Program-made: the position numbers and the translations under genes
The notes under the pieces: generated by a model
The model's database searches: none
Seen by the model: only the letters and a program-made list of their open reading frames with translations
What the model was told of the DNA's origin: nothing
Shown: in pieces, positions 28,501 through 35,956 of the stretch
Numbering within the stretch: position 1 is the stretch's first letter
How the letters are laid out: each line of letters opens with the position of its first letter
NCBI GenBank assembly: GCA_001487125.1
Contig: LN913013.1
Coordinates: forward strand, 434,001-498,000
DNA from: Gabonibacter massiliensis
Lineage (GTDB): Bacteria; Bacteroidota; Bacteroidia; Bacteroidales; Marinifilaceae
Direction of reading: 5' to 3'
Length of the DNA: 64,000 bases

Positions 28501-28666
28501 CGACAAAGAGTCGTTGTCTGTCGTCTTCGACACCCTGAAGGCTTTACGGGATGAAAACCGGATCGTGGGCCTTATATCTCACGTGGAGGAGATGCAGCAG
28601 GAGGTTCCGGCCTGTATACAGGTGGAAAACACGAGTGAAAGAGGAACTATTGTAACACAAAAATAA
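25595..28666 (+). CDS. sbcC: Exonuclease subunit SbcC (Rad50-like SMC ATPase)
   Basis: The 1023-aa protein has ATPase halves at both ends, separated by long coiled coils. Walker A GPVGSGKSTILEAM is at 35-48. The zinc hook CPLCG lies at residues 512-516, near the middle, where two subunits join. The ABC signature LSGGQIFQASLSLALA is near 928 and Walker B FFFLDEGFGSLD near 957. Coiled-coil stretches rich in E, K, R and L flank the hook. It partners SbcD immediately upstream. The phosphodiesterase gene that follows starts at the base after its stop codon. Confidence 0.95.
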   Translation: MIPVKLTLEGIYSYRERQTIDFTRLTGAKLFGIFGPVGSGKSTILEAMIYVLYGTIDRLNTEVKYNLMNLQADRLFVDFEFVAGREGRRYRASVESKRNRKNFTDVSSPKFNYYFEEKGEWHPFTREGLIGVIGLTVQNFKRVVIIPQGKFQDFLMLRDKERTEMMMELFGDLRQYDLSESVTTLETETRQQVTDFRGRIVGLGEVAPETIQEKREKREELKTEEERLKGEIREILSREEKLKTTKLLLDELAVKKETERQLVDMQPEMERLQAELTEYEFCLQHFQQPVGNLEDLQHRSGEVRLALENLRKIGEEKKEILLSFMKNFEVLQERYGEKEEIRKRMERVDAFIRRLEVERECRDLEGRKAKGEEIVVKTRQEIEKRQEESKREKKELEELIRVIPDMRVLSDIREWFTVRQHLLTDREKDGKEKKKIENEKEELIGEYIALRKKYTVIQHLEKVEGEVWLKACREQMESVAERLKFLRKEALRLGTRECLATFAMELSEGTPCPLCGALSHPYPLHAEAVEGDVKENTDLIVQLENEEKELSVLISRLTLLNERYRVCREREDQLEAAMKETEEAMKKHSDLFGWKTYSPECPEKVEEEMKRAAELKVRRERQEGRIARTGEQIELQRENLEKYRLRLDEIDRLLVQRRAQVELLAAQIEGLDTERYESYGLEQLNKVLTEGNRELEKLEKDYAGAVEKRREMELENRKLEGNIEEKEREFIRLRREEESVRKQLGSLLKGTDYSGIEPVKEVLKKKIHIQESHEKINRYNQQLHAVRLRRIELENLLKDVVYDEDQYMTLQKEISAKQFRERELVAELGALDNHISDLEKRYASLLEIRKELTVLEERLQNLQLLKGLFRGNDFVKFVSSIYLQNLCNAANERFFRMTRQRLKLELSEDNDFLVRDFMNEGRTRSARTLSGGQIFQASLSLALALTDNIRHLSGCKQNFFFLDEGFGSLDKESLSVVFDTLKALRDENRIVGLISHVEEMQQEVPACIQVENTSERGTIVTQK

Positions 28667-29161
28667 ATGATTATGAAAATCGGTTTGTTATCGGATACGC
28701 ACGGGTGGTTAGACCCTAAGATCGTGGAATTTTTTAAAGATTGCGATGAGGTTTGGCATTGCGGGGATATCGGGGATACAGCCGTTACGGACGAGCTCTC
28801 CGGGCGTTTTACCTTACGGGCCGTTTACGGTAATATCGACGGAGGGATATTGCGCCGAATGTTTCCTGAAAGACAATTGTTCGATTGTGAAGGAGTGAAG
28901 GTGTTGATGACCCATATCGGCGGTTATCCGGGACATTATGAACAAAAGGTAGCCGGAATTATCTACCAGGAACATCCTAAACTGTTCGTATGCGGGCATT
29001 CGCACATTGCGAAGGTAAAATATGATAAAAATTTGGATTGTTTGCATATTAATCCGGGAGCGGCTGGAAAATTCGGTTTTCATACGGTACGTACGGCTGT
29101 TCGTTTTGTTATTGCAGCCGGAAATATATCCGATCTGGAGTTGATCGAATTGGAGAAATAG
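28667..29161 (+). CDS. YfcE/MJ0936-type metallophosphoesterase
   Basis: A 164-aa calcineurin-like phosphodiesterase with the motifs LLSDTHGW, WHCGDIGD, VYGNIDGG, MTHIGGYPG and CGHSHIAK in the usual order, and all metal-binding residues. Family members hydrolyse phosphodiesters such as bis-pNPP; the natural substrate is unclear. The first ATG directly follows the sbcC stop; a second ATG six bases later (28673) is equally likely. The tight spacing places it in the sbcDC operon. Confidence 0.88.
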   Translation: MIMKIGLLSDTHGWLDPKIVEFFKDCDEVWHCGDIGDTAVTDELSGRFTLRAVYGNIDGGILRRMFPERQLFDCEGVKVLMTHIGGYPGHYEQKVAGIIYQEHPKLFVCGHSHIAKVKYDKNLDCLHINPGAAGKFGFHTVRTAVRFVIAAGNISDLELIELEK

Positions 29162-29205
29162 AATGATTTAAGACTATATTAATAGAATTAATAGTTTCTC
29201 TTCGT

Positions 29206-29213
29206 TACATTTG
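29206..29213 (+). promoter_or_regulatory. -7 box of the S41 protease gene
   Basis: TACATTTG matches TAnnTTTG, 48 bp before the start codon. No TTTG lies at the usual -33 position. Confidence 0.5.
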
Positions 29214-29260
29214 CATAATCTTTACGTAGAAGGATGAAAGAGAAATTAAAATAATACAAT

Positions 29261-30850
29261 ATGAGAAGAAGTTTATTATCGGCGGTTTTGATTGTGATCG
29301 CCTGTTTTAGCTGGGGAAGGGCAGACGCACAACGGGACGAAAGGGCCGTTCGCGAGCAATCCATCAAGTACCAGCGATTGATGCAAATGATTGATGCGGT
29401 ATACGTGGATACCGTTAACCTGGGCAAATTGACGGAAGATGCTATCATAAAGGTATTGGCGGATCTGGATCCTCATTCCGTCTACATCTCCCGCGAGGAG
29501 GTGGAAGAGGCCAATGAACCCTTGGAGGGCGGTTTTTTCGGTATCGGTATACAGTTCAATATCTTGCGCGATACTTTGATGGTGGTGGACGTTGTACCCG
29601 GTGGACCTGCCGAAAAGGTGGGCATGATGGCCGGGGATCGTATTGTTGCGATCGATGGACAAAACGTGGCCGGGGTGGGATTGACCAACACGGAGGTCCG
29701 GAAGAGATTGAAGGGAGAGAAGGGAACCCGTGTGAATGTCGGCGTCTTGCGAGGTAACGAACGTTTTGATTTTAATATTATCCGGGATAAAATACCGATT
29801 CATAGTGTGGATGCGGCTTATATGATCGACAAAAACATCGGGTATATAAAAATCGCCCGTTTTGCGGCTACCACGGTTGAAGAGTTCGAGGAAGCCGTGA
29901 AAAAGTTGCAGGCTCAGGGAATGAAAGACCTGATCATCGATTTGCAGGGAAACGGCGGGGGATACATGGGGGCGGCCATAGGTATTGCCGATCACTTGCT
30001 GGACGGACGTAAACTGATCGTTTATACCGACGGGCAAGCCACGGGACGTATGGATGAGTATTCTACGCCTGCCGGGTTATTCCAAAACGGAAGAGTGGCT
30101 GTTTTACTGGATGGGAATTCGGCTTCTGCCAGTGAAATCGTTTCGGGAGCCGTTCAGGATTGGGATCGCGGTTTGATCGTGGGGCGTCGTTCTTTCGGGA
30201 AGGGGTTGGTACAACGCCAATTTCCTCTGACAGACGGCTCTATGGTGCGTTTGACCGTGTCTCATTACTATACACCTTCCGGCCGCTGTATCCAAAAACC
30301 TTATAAAGGAAAAGATTACCGGGCCGAGTTGTACGAACGTTACAATAGCGGAGAGTTGGTCAATGCGGACAGTATTCAGGTGACCGATTCTACTAAGTAT
30401 TACACGAAAGAGAGACATCGTTTGGTATACGGTGGCGGTGGAATTATTCCCGATCTATTCGTCCCGATCGATACGGGAATCAACTACTCCTATTTCAACC
30501 ACTTGATTGCCAAAAATGTGATTAACGATTTTATTTTGAACTACGTGGATAAAAACCGGGCGAGTTTGAAAAAACAGTATCCTCAGTTTGAAGATTTCCG
30601 GAAAAACTTCTGCGTGACCGAGGCGATGATCAACGAGATCGTGGCTAACGGAGAGAAACAGGGAGTAAAGAAAGACCAGAAATTACTCACCCCCGTTATT
30701 CCGGAGATGAAGCAATTTATTAAAGCTTTGATAGCCCGCGATCTCTGGGACATGAATGAGCTCTACATGATCACCAACGAGGACAATAAGGCACTGAATG
30801 CGGCTGTTAAAGCTCTGCACGATGGTACATACGATAAATTGATGAAATGA
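29261..30850 (+). CDS. S41-family C-terminal processing peptidase
   Basis: The 529-aa protease has an N-terminal signal peptide (RRSLLSAVLIVIACFSWGRA), so it acts in the periplasm. Residues about 85-175 form a PDZ domain (GGFFGIGIQFNI, VVPGGPAEKVGMMAGDRIVA). The Ser/Lys protease core follows, with the nucleophile in DGNSASASEIVSGA and the Lys-Gln pair in GRRSFGKGLVQRQF. A C-terminal extension of about 150 residues is typical of Bacteroidetes CtpA/Prc relatives. It probably trims or degrades exported proteins. A strong terminator follows 19 bp after the stop. Confidence 0.92.
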   Translation: MRRSLLSAVLIVIACFSWGRADAQRDERAVREQSIKYQRLMQMIDAVYVDTVNLGKLTEDAIIKVLADLDPHSVYISREEVEEANEPLEGGFFGIGIQFNILRDTLMVVDVVPGGPAEKVGMMAGDRIVAIDGQNVAGVGLTNTEVRKRLKGEKGTRVNVGVLRGNERFDFNIIRDKIPIHSVDAAYMIDKNIGYIKIARFAATTVEEFEEAVKKLQAQGMKDLIIDLQGNGGGYMGAAIGIADHLLDGRKLIVYTDGQATGRMDEYSTPAGLFQNGRVAVLLDGNSASASEIVSGAVQDWDRGLIVGRRSFGKGLVQRQFPLTDGSMVRLTVSHYYTPSGRCIQKPYKGKDYRAELYERYNSGELVNADSIQVTDSTKYYTKERHRLVYGGGGIIPDLFVPIDTGINYSYFNHLIAKNVINDFILNYVDKNRASLKKQYPQFEDFRKNFCVTEAMINEIVANGEKQGVKKDQKLLTPVIPEMKQFIKALIARDLWDMNELYMITNEDNKALNAAVKALHDGTYDKLMK

Positions 30851-30868
30851 TTTCGATCGACGAAACGA

Positions 30869-30908
30869 AAGTCCGTGATACCCTTAGGCTGTCACGGACT
30901 TTTTTTAT
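30869..30908 (+). terminator. Rho-independent terminator
   Basis: AAGTCCGTGA (30869-30878) pairs with TCACGGACTT (30892-30901), followed by a run of seven T. It ends the S41 peptidase transcript. Confidence 0.85.
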
Positions 30909-30994
30909 AGACCGGAAACTCGTTAAAAACGTAACTTTTGGCCGGATAAACCGGTATGAATGGATATACGGGAAGCTGATAAAACTGAAGAGAG

Positions 30995-31360
30995 ATGACG
31001 AAAATACAATTGAAAAGAGTGTATGACGATCCGGAAAAAACAGACGGAGTACGGGTCTTTGTGGATCGTTTATGGCCGAGAGGTATGAAAAAAGGAGACT
31101 TTCACTACGATATCTGGGCCAAAGAGATCACCCCGTCACCCGACCTTCGCAAATGGTTTCATGTCGATCCTGAAAACCGATGGAATGATTTTGCCTCTAC
31201 ATACGGGAAGGAACTGGAACATTCCGATGCGGCCCGCCAATTTGTCGAGGCTATCAAATCCTATTCCGTCGTCACCCTTTTGTATGCTTCTCGGAACAAA
31301 GAACACAATCACGCTGAAGTTCTAAAATCCTTCCTCGAAAAGGAGCTGTCAAAATCATAA
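30995..31360 (+). CDS. DUF488 family protein
   Basis: The 121-aa protein has the family motifs IQLKRVYDDPEKTDGVRVFVD, RLWPRGMKK, WAKEITPSPDLRKWFHVDPE and VVTLLYASRNKEHNHA. DUF488 proteins are small conserved proteins of unknown function with conserved Arg, Trp and His residues. There is no signal peptide. It stands alone between two terminators. Confidence 0.88.
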   Translation: MTKIQLKRVYDDPEKTDGVRVFVDRLWPRGMKKGDFHYDIWAKEITPSPDLRKWFHVDPENRWNDFASTYGKELEHSDAARQFVEAIKSYSVVTLLYASRNKEHNHAEVLKSFLEKELSKS

Positions 31361-31519
31361 ATTTTACCATCCATTTAATTTTAAATTAGGTGAATGCTGA
31401 GATTAGGCGATTTTATGATTCAATCCCTAAATCTCCAAATTCTCAATCTTTACGTTGCTGGAATCTTTATTTTTGTTGTTAAATATCGAAGAGATTGGAA
31501 CGAATGTCTAATATTTCTC

Positions 31520-31527
31520 TATTTTTG
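31520..31527 (+). promoter_or_regulatory. -7 box of the lipoprotein gene
   Basis: TATTTTTG matches TAnnTTTG, 53 bp upstream of the start at 31580. The nearest TTG (31495-31497) is slightly too far for a standard -33. Confidence 0.45.
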
Positions 31528-31579
31528 AGGCTGGAAACGAAGTAAAATTATCGTGTGTCAAACTAAAGTCAATTGAAAA

Positions 31580-32305
31580 ATGGAGAAAAGAAATTTATGG
31601 GGAATGCTTTTGTTATTCCTGAGTGTGTGTAGTTTTGTAAGTTGTAGTGATGATGATAAAACGATTGTTGAGCCGGAGGGTACGATTACGTTGAATATGC
31701 TCAATGAAGATAACGGAAAGGTTATGCTCGGTCAATCCGGTGTCTACTTAAATAAATCGAATAACCTTACCGGAAGAGGGGTTTGGATATCCGATTTAGG
31801 AAGAATGCCCAATTTAGGCCATGTAAGCGATATAAAAGTATTGGCTACTGCCACGGAAATCGCAGCCACGGTTAGTCATGGCTACTTGATCTATTCTCAG
31901 GATATGATAATGGAATTTCCTTCGGGAAATAAAGCCTTCAGGGTAAAAGATACCTATTATAAAATGTACATCGAATCGGCTATGGAAGATAACACGGGAA
32001 TAAAAGTGAAATACCTTCCCGTAACATTATCCAATGATGTTTTGCCAGAACCCGGAACGGATATCGGTTCTTTCGTTTATAATTACCGGTTGCAAATCGA
32101 CATTACCCGCTTAAAGGATATCGAGTATATCATCCCGGATAATGAAGAGTATTTCGATTGTAGCATTTATGAAGAAGAGGAACAAGGAAAGGTCGTAAAA
32201 TATCTGATTATAAATCAGATAAGAAATTATAGTTATCATAGAACCGTGTATTTGTACCTGCGAACGGGCAATACATTTACTTATTTGACTTTCACGGCCC
32301 AGTAA
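31580..32305 (+). CDS. Bacteroidales lipoprotein, DUF5036-like
   Basis: The 241-aa protein has a lipoprotein signal ending in the lipobox SFVSCSDDD (Cys about 22); the acidic residues after the Cys are typical of surface-exposed Bacteroidetes lipoproteins. The N-terminal part (GTITLNMLNEDNGKVMLGQS, GVYLNKSNNL) resembles DUF5036 proteins. The rest looks all-beta. The function is unknown. It has its own promoter box and strong terminator. Confidence 0.65.
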   Translation: MEKRNLWGMLLLFLSVCSFVSCSDDDKTIVEPEGTITLNMLNEDNGKVMLGQSGVYLNKSNNLTGRGVWISDLGRMPNLGHVSDIKVLATATEIAATVSHGYLIYSQDMIMEFPSGNKAFRVKDTYYKMYIESAMEDNTGIKVKYLPVTLSNDVLPEPGTDIGSFVYNYRLQIDITRLKDIEYIIPDNEEYFDCSIYEEEEQGKVVKYLIINQIRNYSYHRTVYLYLRTGNTFTYLTFTAQ

Positions 32306-32321
32306 GTAATGCAATAAATTA

Positions 32322-32356
32322 AGAAGCCCCGGTAATTCAATGCCGGGGCTTTTTAA
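32322..32356 (+). terminator. Rho-independent terminator
   Basis: GCCCCGG and CCGGGGC form a GC-rich stem (extended by AA/TT) with a short loop, followed by TTTTTAATT. It separates the lipoprotein gene from the CRISPR leader region. Confidence 0.9.
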
Positions 32357-32815
32357 TTATATGCCGATCGATACATGATTGACTTCAAAATAAATTTCGA
32401 TCCTTATATTTCCCTATAAATAAAAAACACAATTGTGTTAAAATCTTTCTTGGGTAAATATTTGGCTAAAATAATGACGGTTTGTTTGTATGTTTAATGT
32501 CGTGTAAGGATAGTATAAATACTATCTGATGATCTTGTATTGTATAGTAAATAGTATACTTCATGCTGATTTGGTTTACGTAAAAGGAATATTACTCTTT
32601 TATTTTAAAAAATTATGTAATTTTTTTGATATTGTCGATATAGTAATTATATTCAAGGGCGAAATAAGTTTGCTATTTAATATGTGAAAATTCGGATGTA
32701 TTTAAATAAATATGAATGGATAGTGTAGTGTATTATCTGGTGATAGTTTTGTCGGCGATCGTAAAAGATTAACTGAATTTGTGGAAAGAGTTTTGCAAAA
32801 AAAAATTAGAGCTAT
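32357..32815. promoter_or_regulatory. AT-rich upstream region of the cas operon with inverted repeats
   Basis: 459 bp without a gene. It contains an inverted repeat GATAGTATAAATACTATC (32509-32526, 8-bp arms) and, 26 bp on, the palindrome AGTATACT (32553-32560), which repeats its core. Both could bind a regulator of the cas operon. A -7-like box TAGTTTTG is at 32744-32751, with a predicted leader of about 60 nt before cas8. No remnant of a cas6 gene was recognised here. Confidence 0.5.
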
Positions 32816-34219
32816 ATGAATCAGCAAATAGAAAATGTAAATTATAGATGGTTGACAGAGCCGACGGGTGATCCTTTTGTCGATGCGGGGGGATATGCCT
32901 TGGAGGAGTTTGCCGAAAGATATCCGGATAAGGATATTTTGGAATTGATAGAAGAGGTATCTAAGATTTATGTCAATCGGTGGGAGGCTAAAATAAATCC
33001 TTTTTTCCTGAATTCTAAAATTACTCAACCCGCTTTTAAAGCGGACCGGAAGATAGAAGAGACAATGAAGTACTTTCGGGAATTGATAGAAGGGAAAGGG
33101 ACTGTAGGAAAAGGAATTTGTCGAATAACCGGACAAAAAACAGAATTATTCGCAGCTGGTCGGGATAATTCCATTTTATCCGGTTCGGGAACATTTGTCA
33201 ATTTTCATAATACGTTCGAAGCTGGAATTATGGTATCCAAGGAAGTATTGATTCGTAATCATTTTGTTCCTTTGGCTTGCATGTCATTGCAGGGACGAAT
33301 AGCTTTGATTCATAGTAATGATAATAAATTGACCGCATTTTTCGCTGCTACTAATTGCAGCGAAAATTTGCATGCGTTGGCAATTAATGCTTCGAAAGGT
33401 ATTTTAAAGTCTAAATACCGGGCTCCGACAACGGCACTTTTTCGCTTTATTGATAAGGTATTTGGAGATAGTGAACGAGAATATGAAATTAGGAATTATT
33501 CTTTGCTCCTTTATCATTTTACCAATTTCGGGGCTAGTCCGGAAGTGAAAATATACACGGTCCCTGCAACTTTGTTTAGTTTTTATGCTTTTACCCAAAG
33601 AGGAGAATATAAAGAAGATTGGAATCGATTTGTTGAAGCGTATTATCGGAATTCGGAGTATAAAGGAGCGAAATACAACGAGAGTACCCGGAATTTTGAT
33701 TTTGAAAAAAAGGATAAAATAGAAAATATAAACTGCGTTGAGTATCGAACGTGGTTTAACCGGATTTACGAGTGTCTGTTAAACGAAGAATCTATTTTAC
33801 CTTATATCAGAAATTGGAGTGAAAAACACGATTTTAATATAGAGATCGTAAAAAAATACCTAACCTTAATTAGAAATATGAAACAAGAAGCACAGAAAAA
33901 ATTATTGCAATTAGCCGATTTTGTGATCGAAATTGAAGGGAAAGATCGGATAGGTAAGTGTATTCAACAAATTAAGAATGCCAAAACGTCTTCGGCTTTA
34001 AGTCGTTTTTTAATAAATAAAGTCCTCCCTAAGAATATGGAATTAAAAAATCCGCCGATTATCACCGTGGAAGAATATTGTCTCTATCTTTTTCCGGAAG
34101 ATGTATATTGGAGAGACGTAAGGGATGTTTTCTTGATTGCTATTTATCAAAGATTACATGAAAAAGGCATTTATCTGAATGCAGAAGATATTGATGATGA
34201 CGATAATATAAACGAATAA
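32816..34219 (+). CDS. cas8b: Type I-B CRISPR Cas8 (Cst1-like), Cascade large subunit
   Basis: The 467-aa protein is assigned mainly from position (first gene before cas7-cas5) and from Cst1-like features: a Cys/Gly segment (GICRITGQKTELFAAG, about 98-113), STFVNFHN-type beta strands, and a C-terminal helical part with SRFLINKVLP and YLFPEDVYWRDVRDVFLIAI. Cas8 recognises the PAM and recruits Cas3. Where many Cst1 proteins have Cys pairs, only one Cys remains here. The gene ends 10 bp before cas7. The exact subfamily (Cas8b/Cas8a, Cst1) is less sure than the role. Confidence 0.75.
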   Translation: MNQQIENVNYRWLTEPTGDPFVDAGGYALEEFAERYPDKDILELIEEVSKIYVNRWEAKINPFFLNSKITQPAFKADRKIEETMKYFRELIEGKGTVGKGICRITGQKTELFAAGRDNSILSGSGTFVNFHNTFEAGIMVSKEVLIRNHFVPLACMSLQGRIALIHSNDNKLTAFFAATNCSENLHALAINASKGILKSKYRAPTTALFRFIDKVFGDSEREYEIRNYSLLLYHFTNFGASPEVKIYTVPATLFSFYAFTQRGEYKEDWNRFVEAYYRNSEYKGAKYNESTRNFDFEKKDKIENINCVEYRTWFNRIYECLLNEESILPYIRNWSEKHDFNIEIVKKYLTLIRNMKQEAQKKLLQLADFVIEIEGKDRIGKCIQQIKNAKTSSALSRFLINKVLPKNMELKNPPIITVEEYCLYLFPEDVYWRDVRDVFLIAIYQRLHEKGIYLNAEDIDDDDNINE

Positions 34220-34229
34220 ACATGCGACT

Positions 34230-35288
34230 ATGAAAAATTTAAAAACACAGGGTTTTGTCCTTTTGGATGTGGATGTGGTAGCATTGAATAATGCCGGGAA
34301 AAGTACTTCGACTTTAAATGATAACGGTGTTGCCACGAAAACGATCATAAAAAATGGTAGAACATACGTCTATGTTTCCGGACAAGCTTGGAGATATTGG
34401 TGGCGTGAAGCGTTACAAAAGAATTGCGGATGGGTATTATCTCCGGTAATTCGCAATTCTAAAGTTGCTTACACGAATGCGGATCCTATTACGTATCCTG
34501 ACGACGATGTGTTCGGGTATATGCGTGCCGCAACGGAGATAGTGAAGGACAATAAGGGAAAAGAGAAAAAAGAAAATATCACGGTAACACGTGTTTCGCC
34601 TTTGAGAAATTCTGCTATTGTATCTGTCGCATCTGTCTCTTTAGCCGAAAATTGGTCGAGTATGGCCCGTCAGGAAGGCGATTCCGTACCCTATACGAAA
34701 CAGGAATATAGTGCCGTGATGAAAGGAATGTTTAGTCTGGATTTAAGTATGATCGGAACTTTTTCCAATTATAATAAAACCGGCTATATGAATCTGTCCG
34801 ATACATTGAAGAAAGAAGCGATAGAGAAGGGTGGAGTAGAAATAGAAGATCCTTTTATCCGTAATCAAAAACTGATTCGATTGAAGGGTTCGGAAAGAAT
34901 CCGCCGTGCTGTCGATACGATAAAGGCATTGAAACATATTTCAGGAGGCGCTATGCAAACGGATAATATGGGAGACGTAACTCCAAAGTTTATCATCTTG
35001 GCAACCACGAATACGGGCAATCATCCTTTTTCTCACGTGGCTTCTACGACTGGAATTCGAGATGGCATTGCGAGGTTAAATGTAAATGGTATAGAAGAGG
35101 TTATTAAAGATTATCGGGAGACTATTATAGGAAAAGTATATATAGGAAAGCGAAGCGGTTTTTGGGATGATGAAAATGAAAGTTTAAATGTTTTAGCCGA
35201 AAAACATAAAGATTTGATTGTTTTGGGAACAGTAAATGAGGTGATTGATGCTTATTGTGAACAAATAAAAAAACAATTGGAGGAATGA
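34230..35288 (+). CDS. cas7: Type I-B CRISPR Cas7 (Cst2/DevR), Cascade backbone
   Basis: A 352-aa protein with the DevR/Cst2 hallmarks TQGFVLLDVDVVALNNAG, YVYVSGQAWRYWWREAL, PVIRNSKVAYTNADPITYPD, DDDVFGYM and HVASTTGIRDGIARLNVNG. Cas7 polymerises along the spacer part of the crRNA. Its stop overlaps the start of cas5 by 4 bp (ATGA), so the proteins are co-translated. Confidence 0.92.
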   Translation: MKNLKTQGFVLLDVDVVALNNAGKSTSTLNDNGVATKTIIKNGRTYVYVSGQAWRYWWREALQKNCGWVLSPVIRNSKVAYTNADPITYPDDDVFGYMRAATEIVKDNKGKEKKENITVTRVSPLRNSAIVSVASVSLAENWSSMARQEGDSVPYTKQEYSAVMKGMFSLDLSMIGTFSNYNKTGYMNLSDTLKKEAIEKGGVEIEDPFIRNQKLIRLKGSERIRRAVDTIKALKHISGGAMQTDNMGDVTPKFIILATTNTGNHPFSHVASTTGIRDGIARLNVNGIEEVIKDYRETIIGKVYIGKRSGFWDDENESLNVLAEKHKDLIVLGTVNEVIDAYCEQIKKQLEE

Positions 35289-35956
35289 AATTATACCGAA
35301 TCAAGATTAGTTCATGGACAGCGAGTTTCAGATATCCGAATATTCTTTCAGGGTATCAGCCGACGCTTGAAGTCCCGCCTGTAAGTACTGTGTTGGGCTT
35401 GATGAATGCTTGTGCTGGAGAATATTTGAATCATGAAAAATTGGAGATAGGATATTATTTTGAATATGGAGCTAAAGAAGTAGATTTAGAAACGATCTAC
35501 CAGATCGAGAGAACGGACAAAGGAACGCCTAAAAATGAAGTAAAATCTAATGTTATAAAGCGGGAATTCTTGTTTGATTGTCGGTTGTATGTTTATTTAA
35601 GTGATGTTGCGTTAGTGACGTACTTTAAACAGCCCTATTTTCCTTTGGTATTGGGAAGAAGTAGCGATTTGGCCAGCGTAGAATTGATCGAGGAGATTGA
35701 ATTGCAAGAAATTGTTGGTGCTGAACATATAAAAGGGCAGCTTGTCCCTTTTAAAGGAAATTTTTTACCGGGAGTAATACAGGTATTATCTAATTATTTT
35801 ACCGACGAGATTCCGCGTAGAAATATAGGTCCGGAGCCCTATTCTGTCATTTCATGTTTCGGAAAAACCGGAAAAACAAACATAAAAGCATATAGGGATG
35901 TCATAGATAATTCTCCGGTAGATATCTATCTTCATCAGCTTATTTTTGAAAAATGA
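35285..35956 (+). CDS. cas5: Type I-B CRISPR Cas5
   Basis: The 223-aa RAMP protein begins LYRIKISSWTASFRYPNIL and continues PTLEVPPVSTVLGLMNACAG, the typical N-terminal Cas5 signature. Cas5 caps the 5' handle of the crRNA, the very segment in which the two arrays of this locus differ. In type I-C, Cas5 also cuts the pre-crRNA. As no cas6 is seen, such a role deserves thought, but no catalytic triad can be assigned by eye. It overlaps cas7 and cas3 by 4 bp each. Confidence 0.9.
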   Translation: MKLYRIKISSWTASFRYPNILSGYQPTLEVPPVSTVLGLMNACAGEYLNHEKLEIGYYFEYGAKEVDLETIYQIERTDKGTPKNEVKSNVIKREFLFDCRLYVYLSDVALVTYFKQPYFPLVLGRSSDLASVELIEEIELQEIVGAEHIKGQLVPFKGNFLPGVIQVLSNYFTDEIPRRNIGPEPYSVISCFGKTGKTNIKAYRDVIDNSPVDIYLHQLIFEK

